The notes beneath the pieces are model-generated. The model was not told where the DNA came from. It saw only the letters and a list, made by a program, of their open reading frames with translations, and made no database searches. A DNA stretch of 64,000 nucleotides from Nitrosomonas sp. (lineage in GTDB: Bacteria > Pseudomonadota > Gammaproteobacteria > Burkholderiales > Nitrosomonadaceae), in contig NZ_JAHBZY010000001.1 of NCBI RefSeq assembly GCF_019635155.1, positions 275,177 through 339,176 on the forward strand. The letters are read 5' to 3'. Numbering within the stretch: the first letter of the stretch is position 1; each line of letters starts with the position of its first letter. Of this stretch, positions 46,178 through 54,996 are shown piece by piece. The translations under genes and the position numbers were made by a program.

Positions 46178-47068
46178 TTACTGCTTGAGTTGACGGGGTA
46201 AATCTGTCGCCATGAGCTTAAACGGTCTGGGAACAATGTTAAGATCCCGCTGTGCTTCCGAACAATCGAATTTTAAATCCTGATTCATTCTCTCAGCCAT
46301 TGCCGGTGTCCAATGGCGATAGCGAGGCAGGCGCTTCAATCCCCATAATGCCATTTTAAAGAACCATAATGGCACCGTGAGCATTCGTGGAGGAAGATTT
46401 TGCGCTTCGAATACGCGACGGACCATCTCACGGAACGTTAAAACTTCTCCACCGGTAAGATTATAGGATCGATTAGCCAAATTTAAAGTGTCAAGCGCTC
46501 TACAACATGCCAATGCAACATCTTCGACGTGAATAGGTTGCCGCAAACCCTGCGCGGGACCGAACAATGGAAAGAAGCCGAATCGGCGGATTACCTGAGC
46601 AATTTCACTAATGTTCTTATCGCGTCCGTATCCGTAAATCAATGTTGGCCGCAGAATGATCCAGTCTATCTTATGCGCGGTTGCCCATGCTTTCACCTTG
46701 TCTTCACTGTCTATCAATCGCTGTACAATTTTCTTTTCTAAAGGGTCGGATGAAATTTCTTTGGTAAAGCGGCTGGTGGAAGATAATACTACAACTCGTT
46801 GTGCACCGTAGGTTAATAGTAAATCAAAATAGCCGGGTAGGACCCAAATGGGAGCCGCGCATAGCCAGTAGGGAATGGGATTATCATTGTTGTCGGGGTC
46901 AGTCGGATGGGGTAAATTAATTTGCCGCCAAGTCATTTGCGGATGATGGTGAGCGATTGCGTAACGTGAAAAAGCATTCACATGCCAGCCATTTTGTATC
47001 AATTGCCGCAGTATGCACTCACCGGCTAAGCTTGTTGCTCCCAAAACACCTACTTGTTTTTCATTCAT
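46178..47068 (-). CDS. NAD(P)-dependent epimerase/dehydratase (SDR) family protein
   Basis: 296 residues. The Rossmann loop 'VGVLGATSLAGECILRQLIQ' at the N-terminus and 'WIILRPTLIYGYGRDKN' with 'QPIHVEDVALACCRAL' mark an extended/atypical SDR. It probably reduces or epimerises a nucleotide sugar or a lipid-linked intermediate. It overlaps the upstream GT2 gene by eight bases. The substrate is not predictable. Confidence 0.82.
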   Translation of the reverse strand: MNEKQVGVLGATSLAGECILRQLIQNGWHVNAFSRYAIAHHHPQMTWRQINLPHPTDPDNNDNPIPYWLCAAPIWVLPGYFDLLLTYGAQRVVVLSSTSRFTKEISSDPLEKKIVQRLIDSEDKVKAWATAHKIDWIILRPTLIYGYGRDKNISEIAQVIRRFGFFPLFGPAQGLRQPIHVEDVALACCRALDTLNLANRSYNLTGGEVLTFREMVRRVFEAQNLPPRMLTVPLWFFKMALWGLKRLPRYRHWTPAMAERMNQDLKFDCSEAQRDLNIVPRPFKLMATDLPRQLKQ

Positions 47069-48002
47069 GACCGGGTACCAACTTGCGGTAGCCGTTTCTA
47101 AGAACGTAATAAATGATGGTGGCGCTGAAGCGCAGCCATACAGCGAAAGTAATCAATCCCATCAATACCATTGGGTATTCCTGGCGGAAAAATTTCCGGT
47201 AGAAGCGCATCATGCCTTTATGTTTGTGCCAAGCCACGAAGAATGGCCGGGCACGGCTACAGGTTCCCTGATAATGGATAACCGGCGCATCCGGCACAAA
47301 AATAATTTTCCAGTCTTTTTGTTTGAACCGTATGCACCAATCCAGATCTTCGCAATGCAGAAAATACTGTTCATCCCAGGAACCGGCATCCTCAATCGCT
47401 TGACGTCGCACTAGCATCAATGCACCGGATATCGCTTCAACTTCAATAGGATCCCGAGGTAAAGGTTGCTTATTCAAATGAAAATCAAAAAATACTTGTG
47501 GCCAGTATTTTTCCAAACGATATAAACCGAAAGCGCGTACAAAAGCCCGCCACGGCGTAGGAATAGCGCGCCGCCCACCGCCTTGCTCGGAACCATCGGG
47601 ATTAATAAGATATCCGCCAACCATGCCGATCCGAGGATCTGATTCCATTACTTGCATCATGCGCTGTAATGAGTTTTCCTGCAGAATACAATCCGGATTC
47701 AGAAAAAGAATATAGGGTTGCGTTGATGCGCTTAAGCCGGTATTGCAACCGGCAGCGAAGCCTCGATTGTGCGGCAGGCGAATGATTTGGAAACGATCAT
47801 TTAAGGGGAGAAGTCGTTCGAGTTCTGCCAAACTTGAGTCGGATGAAGCATTGTCAATTACTAAAACTTGCTCAGCCTGTTGCAAAACTGCCTGGGCACA
47901 CTGGGTTAATATTGGACCGGCGTTATAGTTGACGATTATTGCAGATATGGATTGTTTGCATTGTTTTTTTATATTGTGGCAGATTTGTTGTGGAGCGTAC
48001 AT
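47061..48002 (-). CDS. Glycosyltransferase family 2 (rhamnosyltransferase-like)
   Basis: 313 residues. 'SISAIIVNYNAGPILTQCAQ', 'VIDNASSDSS', 'GFAAGCNTGL' and 'LFLNPDCIL' give the WbbL-like GT2 pattern, with the late 'YFLHCEDLDWCIRFKQKDW' block. A C-terminal hydrophobic segment may tether it to the membrane. It acts in polysaccharide assembly with its neighbours. Donor unknown; rhamnose is suggested only by family resemblance. Confidence 0.88.
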   Translation of the reverse strand: MYAPQQICHNIKKQCKQSISAIIVNYNAGPILTQCAQAVLQQAEQVLVIDNASSDSSLAELERLLPLNDRFQIIRLPHNRGFAAGCNTGLSASTQPYILFLNPDCILQENSLQRMMQVMESDPRIGMVGGYLINPDGSEQGGGRRAIPTPWRAFVRAFGLYRLEKYWPQVFFDFHLNKQPLPRDPIEVEAISGALMLVRRQAIEDAGSWDEQYFLHCEDLDWCIRFKQKDWKIIFVPDAPVIHYQGTCSRARPFFVAWHKHKGMMRFYRKFFRQEYPMVLMGLITFAVWLRFSATIIYYVLRNGYRKLVPGHE

Positions 48003-48076
48003 TGTCTACCTTCAAGTAGGGCCACTTTGGCGTCAAATAATTGCTGTTTGGTATTATCGGTAATTATCTCGAAGTG

Positions 48077-49078
48077 TCAATAGGTTGTGTTTTTTTGTTT
48101 GGTGGATGCTTTAATAAAGGCCTTGCGAGGTGACCAAACCATCATTTGAAGTAAGCTGATGCAAGAACAAATTCGCCTGCTTTGAATTTTTTTTCTTTGT
48201 TCCAATAGTGATCCGATCTGCTGAAAAGCGTCAATTTTAGCTTGCAAATAAAGCCCGAAACGGCCAGAAGCCGCATAAAAGAACCCCACGTAAAAAATCA
48301 TGGCTAGATGGATCGGCAAGAAGATAAAAATTAGTGGGCTGGGCATATTCTTGATAAATGTCCAAGTTAAGTTACGATGCCCATGATAAACAGAAAAGTC
48401 GCTTGAGCTTCCCGTGATACCGGAACCGACGTGGTGAACTTTTGCATTGGGTAATAACAGACTTTTACCACCGATGAGCCGCAGGCGGAAACCAAGATCG
48501 ACATCCTCGGAATAAGCAAAATATGTTTCATCGAAACCGCCCAACTGGCGGAAAGTTTCGGTGCGATATATAGCAGCGGCTGCGCATGCTGAAAAAATCT
48601 CTATCGGATGCTTTGGAGTGATATCGCAAGGGTATCCATGGCCAGTGCGCCAATGTAATCCGGATATGTGGTAAGTATCGCCCAGCCCGTCCAGACGTGA
48701 TGGTTTATTGGCGTCAATCAGTGCACAGGCAAAACAATCGACGTTGGGGATCCGATTAATATTTTTTATAATTTCTTCCAGGCATTCCGGCTCAGGATAA
48801 GCATCGGGATTGAGTAAAAAGAGCCATTCTCCCTTTACGTGATCTTTTACTGCGAGATTGTTGGCCGAGGCAAATCCAGTATTGTTACTTAGTCGTACCA
48901 GCTGACATGAGAAAGGTAAATTTTCTGCCGCCCGCCAGGAATTATCCTGACTATTATTATCGACGACGATCACTTCAAAATTTTTATAGGTTTGTTTGGA
49001 TAATGTTGACATAACATTGGTCAACATAGCTCCGGCATTGTAGTTAACTATAACAATTGAGAAAAAAGGATTGCTCAT
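48077..49078 (-). CDS. Glycosyltransferase family 2
   Basis: 333 residues. 'FSIVIVNYNAGAMLTNVMST', 'VVDNNSQDNS', 'GFASANNLAV' and 'LFLLNPDAYPEPECLEEI' mark GT2; 'FAYSEDVDLGFRLRLIGGKS' is the catalytic-base region. Near residues 235-265 it has a hydrophobic hairpin. It is similar in type to the GT2 immediately downstream (47061) and likely adds a successive sugar. Confidence 0.88.
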   Translation of the reverse strand: MSNPFFSIVIVNYNAGAMLTNVMSTLSKQTYKNFEVIVVDNNSQDNSWRAAENLPFSCQLVRLSNNTGFASANNLAVKDHVKGEWLFLLNPDAYPEPECLEEIIKNINRIPNVDCFACALIDANKPSRLDGLGDTYHISGLHWRTGHGYPCDITPKHPIEIFSACAAAAIYRTETFRQLGGFDETYFAYSEDVDLGFRLRLIGGKSLLLPNAKVHHVGSGITGSSSDFSVYHGHRNLTWTFIKNMPSPLIFIFLPIHLAMIFYVGFFYAASGRFGLYLQAKIDAFQQIGSLLEQRKKIQSRRICSCISLLQMMVWSPRKAFIKASTKQKNTTY

Positions 49079-49133
49079 GATTACACCATATGAAGCAATG
49101 TGTTGTTAGTGCTTATTGTGAACGATAAATTCA

Positions 49134-52100
49134 CTAACTTACAAGGCCACGGCCACAATAGTAATCATCAAGCACTAATGTACCCAGAATGTCCTTTTCT
49201 AATGGGGAAGTGTGCGCAATAAATTCTTCAAACAAAGCAGCGGGTATATCTGGAGGGATCTCGAAATCACTGATTAATTTATCCCGTATGGTGATGGATT
49301 GAGCTACAAAATCCATTACTCCGCGTCTTATCTCTACCCGAGTTAATGTGGATCGGTGTTCTTCGTCAGCAAGTTGGCGAAATTCAGGAACAATATCACC
49401 AGAATTTGTTTGTCGATAGCAAACGATTTGTGCATCATCCGAGCTTAATAGTTTTTCTAAAGAAAAGCTTTCTCTTAGCATTAATAGCGAATTAATTTTA
49501 GGATTGACGTAATGACCAAAATATCCTTGAGTAATTACTTTATATTGAGAAGATACTTGTTCCGCACGTTCCTGAGTTATCAAATAATAACCATGTATTT
49601 TTTTATTTAATAAGTGATTAAGATATCCTTGAACAGTTGCTGAGTAACCAATATCCACAATAGCAGATATGGATGCTGAATTTAAACCCAGATTATTCAA
49701 ATAGGTTAGTAATCCTGGACGTTCAGACTGTGCATTCTGCATGATGCGCTTTTCTAGAGCTTGCAATACAGGTATTAAATGGTCGATATTTTCATTTTCT
49801 ACTGAAACCAACTTATTGTCTGTCCAGAGTCCCCTTTGTACAAGATCTTTGTATTCTTTGGAAGACAGAATTAACCCATACCGTTCATGTATAAATTTGG
49901 ACAAATGAGTGGGGAAGTATCGTGTGCGGGCGATTCTATATATATCCTCGAGACTTGTAATCATTGGTACAGTAATTGCCCGACGAGAAAGCACTAGGTA
50001 GTCGGAAGCAATTGGATTCGCAATATTGGATACCCATTGGTCATAGACTATTTTTAGTATTTGTCCTTCGCGTGCAAGAAAATACAAACGCTGAATTCCA
50101 TCTGTCGCCGCTTTTTTTGCTAACCACTGCACAAAGGATAGAATCAAAGGACCGATTATGGTAAATCCAATTGCCCAAGGTGTGACAGGAACGAGATCGG
50201 AAGGATTAAAGTGCGGAAAAAATAGAGGATGAAAATTACCTTGTACGATAGTTCCAAGAGTAAGCTGTTTGTTGAGATCATTACAATATAATGAATACTC
50301 AATGAGTGGTTCCAATCGTGGCATTGCTCGTGCCAACTCGATGGGACGCATGATATGCTGATACTTGATTTTCATGTCACCGGGTATCTGGACATCGGAA
50401 TGTTCGTTGTCTCCGATCATCAGGACTTCGCTTGGAGATACATTCTCATGTATTAACAATTGCCGATAAAAATCACCGCTATCTTTTCTGAATCCAGTGT
50501 CAGAAGATAAATAAAATGCATGCCATCCGCTGACACCATGGCGCGTTAGCATCTTTTCGATAACGAGCTTAGATAGATACATATCACTGGCTAATACGAC
50601 GCGTTTACCCAAGGAAAGTGCAAGTTGTAGCAGAGCAATGACTTCCAACCGTGGTGTAATGACTTCCTGTTCGATGGCTTCTTCAAGGTTATGTAATTGC
50701 TTGGTGGCCTCGAGTGAGAGTCCGGATAGAATAGAGAGTTCGGTAAAAACAGCATCCAGACCAATATCACGGCCTGCTTTCTGACGTGCCTGAGATTCTG
50801 CAATGGCACGAAATTCAAGATAGAGTTTCCCTGCTTCACCGCCGATGCGCCGAGCGACGATATTTTTAATCATCTCAGGATTAAGAAGCGGTCGAGTCAG
50901 TAGCGTATCAAAAATATCGAAAACAACTACACGTAAAGCTGGATCGGCCAATGCAGTATGTGCATTTTTTTTGCTGCGTAGCAAATATTGTTCAAAGCGC
51001 CAGCGAGACCAGCTAGGGGATTTGTTGTCTCGAAGAATGATGGCATTGAATCCTGATCGCTTGGTGACCAAGACAAATAAGCGCTCTATGCAATGCGCTA
51101 AGGTTGCGTCGGTTTGTCCTGTTTCTTCGGGAAAATCCTCGATCTGGATATGCGCTTTGAATAATGGATGCAGAGCTTCTGTTCGAGCCCAGAACATAGA
51201 TCCAGCGGGATAATCAAAATATCCGATTGGACAATGTGGAATGCCTAGTTTGTGGCACCAGAAATACCCGCATGCTTTATTGGAAAGCCAGGAATTTGCA
51301 AAATAGGGTAATTCAGCGAAATTTTGGGGGTAAACAAAACCGATAGTTTTTTCTCCGGTCAGTAGCGTGAAAATTTTCTGTATTTGCGGCCTGCTTCCCA
51401 GAAGGCCTGTGAGTAAATATTCACGCCATCCATTAGTAGAGCCCTCGTTATACAACGATTTTTTGCTGTGGATGTGAGCAATATAATCATAGTGTTGCAA
51501 TGCCTCCCCAAAAGTACAAAACATAGGTGCAATATCGCGTCCGCGGTTGGGTACGATAGTGATGGTTAATTGTCCTAGGTGAGGCAGATGGGAAAAAGCA
51601 TGCCTGCATATTTGGCTTGCTGCTTCATCAGGCGTTGAGACAAACAAGTCGTACGGAAAAGGCATATTGCCCAGATAGCTGGCAAATTCCGTTGCCAGGT
51701 CTGCATAAAAAATATGCACGTGGATTGCAATGCGCCCGGCTGGCCGTGTTGTTAGCGGAGTAACCGTGGAAAGATCGAGCATTCCTGCCAGCAAGCCGCA
51801 GGCAGTGTCAGATCCTCGAGCTGAATAGCCAGCCTTGCTAGCTCGCCATATCTCATAGTGTCCTATTCCGGAGAACAGTGGACCGGCGATGCGGTATGCG
51901 CTATTTAATACATGTTTACGCCACTGCGATGGAAGTCGCCAATAAATGGCTTTAAGTAAAGGGAAAGTTCTGCGGCGTAAACCATCCCATGCCTCGTGAT
52001 GCTGTCCGCGGGAAATCCGGACTAAGAAACGCAATGGGGCAGTAATTTTCCATGAAGTTGAATGAGATAAATCATGGATTGTTTTTCGTAAATCATCGAT

Positions 52101-52997
52101 TGTTTTTCGTAGATCATCAATTGTTTTTTGTAGCTTTTGTTCACGTTGAGTACTTGCAAATAAATTTTGTTCGAGACGATCTTGTAGTGAATCGGCCAGT
52201 TTTTCATTATCAGTCAACTGGTTGCGGAGGCTGGATATCGCATCCTCGCGGTATTGAATTAACTCTTCTAGTTGTTCTCCGCTCAGACGTGTTTTCCATT
52301 TATCATAAACTCGGCTTCTGGATTTTTTTATGAAGGTTTCATTCTGCTTAATTCCTAAACCAGAGTGCCCGTGATTGCGGTAAATGGCGGTAATTTTATC
52401 GATGTGCAATATCTCACTGTGTTGACTGAGCTGAATCCAGAAATCCCAATCTTCAAAGACTTCCAGGTTTTCATCAAAACCACAATGATCGGTAGTGACT
52501 AAAGATTGCTCAAACAACATGGCGTGAATCGGAATAAAATTCCTTCCCCAAAGCCGCCGTTGATCATAAGGTTCATTAAATGTAGAGATGTTTTGAAGTT
52601 GCTGATCCAAGTAATTTTCAAGACGTACGCCGGCGTATGCGCATCGAACGTTTGTGTGATTTTGTAGAGCAGCAACAAGGTTTGTAATATGTTCCGGATA
52701 AAATAGATCATCGTCATCCAGGAAAATCAGATAACTTCCTCTGGCTGAATGAAGTCCGATATTGGCCGCCCGACTTCGATTTAATGGCCCATCATTGTCA
52801 ATAGTTCTGAGTGGGAAACATCCGCACCATTCGTCCAGTTTTTGATGATCATGCCCCTTAGCATTGACAATCACCACTTCAATATTCGGATAAGTTTGCG
52901 AGGCGACTGAGTCCAATGCTTCGGATAATGTCGGACGATCCATACTACGGATGATGACGCTGACAAGAGGGTGCACAACGCCGTTTTCTACAGGCAT
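49134..52997 (-). CDS. Multidomain GT2 - coiled coil - RgpF - HAD glycan biosynthesis protein
   Basis: 1287 residues. Residues about 10-220 are a GT2 ('VSVIIRSMDRPTLSEALDSV', 'FLDDDDLFYPEH'). About 240-315 is a coiled coil with perfect heptad repeats 'TIDDLRK'. About 420-660 is a rhamnan synthesis F (RgpF)-like domain ('IAIHVHIFYADLATEF', 'NRGRDIAPMF', 'IHSKKS'). About 688-880 is a HAD hydrolase ('FDIFDTLLT', 'LASDMYLS', 'GDNEHSDV'). About 890-1287 is a conserved C-terminal region with 'LYFLAREGQILKIVYD'. It probably adds and processes sugars on the exported polysaccharide. Confidence 0.85.
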   Translation of the reverse strand: MPVENGVVHPLVSVIIRSMDRPTLSEALDSVASQTYPNIEVVIVNAKGHDHQKLDEWCGCFPLRTIDNDGPLNRSRAANIGLHSARGSYLIFLDDDDLFYPEHITNLVAALQNHTNVRCAYAGVRLENYLDQQLQNISTFNEPYDQRRLWGRNFIPIHAMLFEQSLVTTDHCGFDENLEVFEDWDFWIQLSQHSEILHIDKITAIYRNHGHSGLGIKQNETFIKKSRSRVYDKWKTRLSGEQLEELIQYREDAISSLRNQLTDNEKLADSLQDRLEQNLFASTQREQKLQKTIDDLRKTIDDLRKTIHDLSHSTSWKITAPLRFLVRISRGQHHEAWDGLRRRTFPLLKAIYWRLPSQWRKHVLNSAYRIAGPLFSGIGHYEIWRASKAGYSARGSDTACGLLAGMLDLSTVTPLTTRPAGRIAIHVHIFYADLATEFASYLGNMPFPYDLFVSTPDEAASQICRHAFSHLPHLGQLTITIVPNRGRDIAPMFCTFGEALQHYDYIAHIHSKKSLYNEGSTNGWREYLLTGLLGSRPQIQKIFTLLTGEKTIGFVYPQNFAELPYFANSWLSNKACGYFWCHKLGIPHCPIGYFDYPAGSMFWARTEALHPLFKAHIQIEDFPEETGQTDATLAHCIERLFVLVTKRSGFNAIILRDNKSPSWSRWRFEQYLLRSKKNAHTALADPALRVVVFDIFDTLLTRPLLNPEMIKNIVARRIGGEAGKLYLEFRAIAESQARQKAGRDIGLDAVFTELSILSGLSLEATKQLHNLEEAIEQEVITPRLEVIALLQLALSLGKRVVLASDMYLSKLVIEKMLTRHGVSGWHAFYLSSDTGFRKDSGDFYRQLLIHENVSPSEVLMIGDNEHSDVQIPGDMKIKYQHIMRPIELARAMPRLEPLIEYSLYCNDLNKQLTLGTIVQGNFHPLFFPHFNPSDLVPVTPWAIGFTIIGPLILSFVQWLAKKAATDGIQRLYFLAREGQILKIVYDQWVSNIANPIASDYLVLSRRAITVPMITSLEDIYRIARTRYFPTHLSKFIHERYGLILSSKEYKDLVQRGLWTDNKLVSVENENIDHLIPVLQALEKRIMQNAQSERPGLLTYLNNLGLNSASISAIVDIGYSATVQGYLNHLLNKKIHGYYLITQERAEQVSSQYKVITQGYFGHYVNPKINSLLMLRESFSLEKLLSSDDAQIVCYRQTNSGDIVPEFRQLADEEHRSTLTRVEIRRGVMDFVAQSITIRDKLISDFEIPPDIPAALFEEFIAHTSPLEKDILGTLVLDDYYCGRGLVS
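52073..52135 (-). repeat. Three 21-bp tandem repeats encoding coiled-coil heptads
   Basis: Three near-identical 21-base units (52073-52093, 52094-52114, 52115-52135) sharing ATTGTTTTTCGTA on the + strand. They encode the repeated heptad 'TIDDLRK' between the GT2 and RgpF domains of the 1287-residue protein. Each unit adds exactly two helical turns, so copy-number change would lengthen the linker without a frameshift. Confidence 0.85.
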
Positions 52998-53056
52998 TCT
53001 GGAATTCCGGAATTAATTTGGAAAGAAATCACTTAAACTTAAGAAGTAAGCCAAGT

Positions 53057-53836
53057 TTAACGCTTCAATAGGTTTTCAAGATAGAGCCGTAAGTTTAGCA
53101 TTTTTTGCAGTAAGCCTCCAAAAGAGGTTTTCTTTTCCACTTCGGTGAAAGCTTCCGCGTAATTACAATCTCGCTTGCCTGGCAAGTAAAGACCCCGGTA
53201 GCTCGCTAATCCGATACTTGCGGAAAGATAATCGCAATGCGCGAGCGGTAAGGCGTAGCAGGAAATGGCTTGTTGCTTGATACCGATCACACTGCCGATG
53301 TCGATGACATGCGTAGCAGGAAGCGGGCACCAGATTTCGTAAATGAATGCGCGCCCTGATGGTTTCCAGTCCCGCCAGCAAGATAGAACGGCCTGCCCGA
53401 TGGCGACATGATCACGATGATAATCAAGCACCGAAGGTACGAATAGCCAATCCGGCTGAAATTGCTGTAGCAAATTGCGGACTTTGTTTTCAAAGTGGAT
53501 TGAATTACGAAAATTCCCGTCGGGTTCGTCGAGGAACTCGATGTCGTCGATTCCCAGGATTGTTAAAGCGGCTATGGCTTCTTTGCGTCGGATGGCGGGA
53601 GCGTCGGTATCGAGGCTACCCGCGCCTGCGCCATCTGTGACAAAAACAACTTTGACCCTGCATTGTTTTTGCCGCAGCAGCGCCAAGGTGCCACCGCAAC
53701 CCAATGTTTCATCGTCCGGGTGCGGTGCAAAAACAAGTACGGTGCCACGCTCAATCGGAGTGAGCAGGGCCGGCAATGGGCAAAGATCCAAACGGGAGAT
53801 TCTAGCCTGCTGCAGCTTGGCGATAAATTGTTTCAT
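53057..53836 (-). CDS. PIG-L family deacetylase
   Basis: About 259 residues from 'MKQFIAKLQQARISRLDL'. The zinc motif 'VLVFAPHPDDETLGCGGTLA' and the later 'DYHRDHVAIGQAV' are the two metal-binding blocks of PIG-L/LmbE enzymes, which remove acetyl groups from GlcNAc-type sugars. The frame is open from 53923, but this ATG matches family length; it overlaps the GT4 gene by 35 bases. It likely deacetylates an amino sugar in the polysaccharide. Confidence 0.88.
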   Translation of the reverse strand: MKQFIAKLQQARISRLDLCPLPALLTPIERGTVLVFAPHPDDETLGCGGTLALLRQKQCRVKVVFVTDGAGAGSLDTDAPAIRRKEAIAALTILGIDDIEFLDEPDGNFRNSIHFENKVRNLLQQFQPDWLFVPSVLDYHRDHVAIGQAVLSCWRDWKPSGRAFIYEIWCPLPATHVIDIGSVIGIKQQAISCYALPLAHCDYLSASIGLASYRGLYLPGKRDCNYAEAFTEVEKKTSFGGLLQKMLNLRLYLENLLKR

Positions 53837-54983
53837 ATTGATCGGTAATTTCAATGATATCGGGCCATGCTTCGGCTCTTGCCCGGCCGTTCTGAGAGAT
53901 CCGTTGACGCAGTTGAACATCATTTAACATGCGTTGCATGGCCTCTGCGAGTGCGTCGGTATCGGAAGCGGATAATAACGCGCCGTCACCGACAACTTCC
54001 GGTACGCCGCCAACTGCAGTGCATACCGCCGCAGTGCCTGCGGTTAGTGCTTCCAGATTGGCAAGACCGAACGATTCCGATGCCGAAGCGCTGACATATA
54101 AGTCGGCGGCGCAAAGATACAAACCAACATCGTCGGTGACTGCGAACAGGATTTCACGCGTAAATTGCAGATGCTGCGCTTGCTGTTGCAATAGATGGTG
54201 ATCGCCTTCACCGAGAATTACCAGTTGCCAATCTTTTTCCAAAATTAATTTGGAGCATGCTTCGATGAGCATGGGGAACCGTTTCACCGGCGCGATGCGG
54301 CCAACGCTGAGAATATAAATTGCGTTATTGTCCCAGCCCAGCCGCTGCCGCGCTTCTTGGCGGCTATAGTGATTAAGTGCAGGGCGCGCATGAACGATAG
54401 AATACCAGTCTCCAGGTAATGGGGAGATTCTCAAGTCATCGGCGATCTGGTTCAAGCATCGGCGGGTCGGCGCAATTACCCAGGATGCGGCGAGCAGCGT
54501 ATGAGCTTCCCATCGGCGGATGAGGCGCATCATGCTAGCGCTCATGTGAATGCCATCTTCATGAATCGCTTGAGCGTAGCAACCAAAACCATGCTCGGTG
54601 ATGCCCCAGACGATGGGCTGGTTACGGTAGAAATGCAAGAAAAAACGTAAACCTGCAGCGATGAAAGGGTCGTGACAATGCACATGTGTGTATTGCTGCG
54701 TGGTCGAAAGTTTGGCGGCAAGGCGTCCCATATTGATGCGCTCCAGCAGCACCTGGAGCAACGCCGGGAGATTGGTGGAAACGGGCCATTTTCCAAGCAG
54801 AAATGAACCTATAGCAAGGCAACGGTGTTGCCACAGCAAGGCACGTTGCCCCAAATCAGCTTGACAAAGATAGTCGACAGTAATGCCGCGCAGACGAAAC
54901 GCCTGTAGCAGCGGCATGAGGCTGCGGCCAAGACCGTAACGCTGATCCGCCTGTGTCTCGCGAGTCACCATGAGAATTTTCAT
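53802..54983 (-). CDS. Glycosyltransferase family 4
   Basis: About 393 residues from 'MKILMVTRETQADQRYGLGR'. The GT-B C-terminal domain shows 'ILSVGRIAPVKRFPMLIEAC', 'LVILGEGDHHLL' and 'ESFGLANLEALTAGTAAVCT', the EX7E retaining GT4 signature, with 'GGVPEVVGDGALL'. The open frame extends to 55139 but that lies inside the upstream gene. It transfers a sugar with retention of configuration. 13 bp after the methyltransferase-GNAT gene. Confidence 0.9.
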   Translation of the reverse strand: MKILMVTRETQADQRYGLGRSLMPLLQAFRLRGITVDYLCQADLGQRALLWQHRCLAIGSFLLGKWPVSTNLPALLQVLLERINMGRLAAKLSTTQQYTHVHCHDPFIAAGLRFFLHFYRNQPIVWGITEHGFGCYAQAIHEDGIHMSASMMRLIRRWEAHTLLAASWVIAPTRRCLNQIADDLRISPLPGDWYSIVHARPALNHYSRQEARQRLGWDNNAIYILSVGRIAPVKRFPMLIEACSKLILEKDWQLVILGEGDHHLLQQQAQHLQFTREILFAVTDDVGLYLCAADLYVSASASESFGLANLEALTAGTAAVCTAVGGVPEVVGDGALLSASDTDALAEAMQRMLNDVQLRQRISQNGRARAEAWPDIIEITDQYETIYRQAAAG

Positions 54984-54996
54984 GAATGCCGATTGC

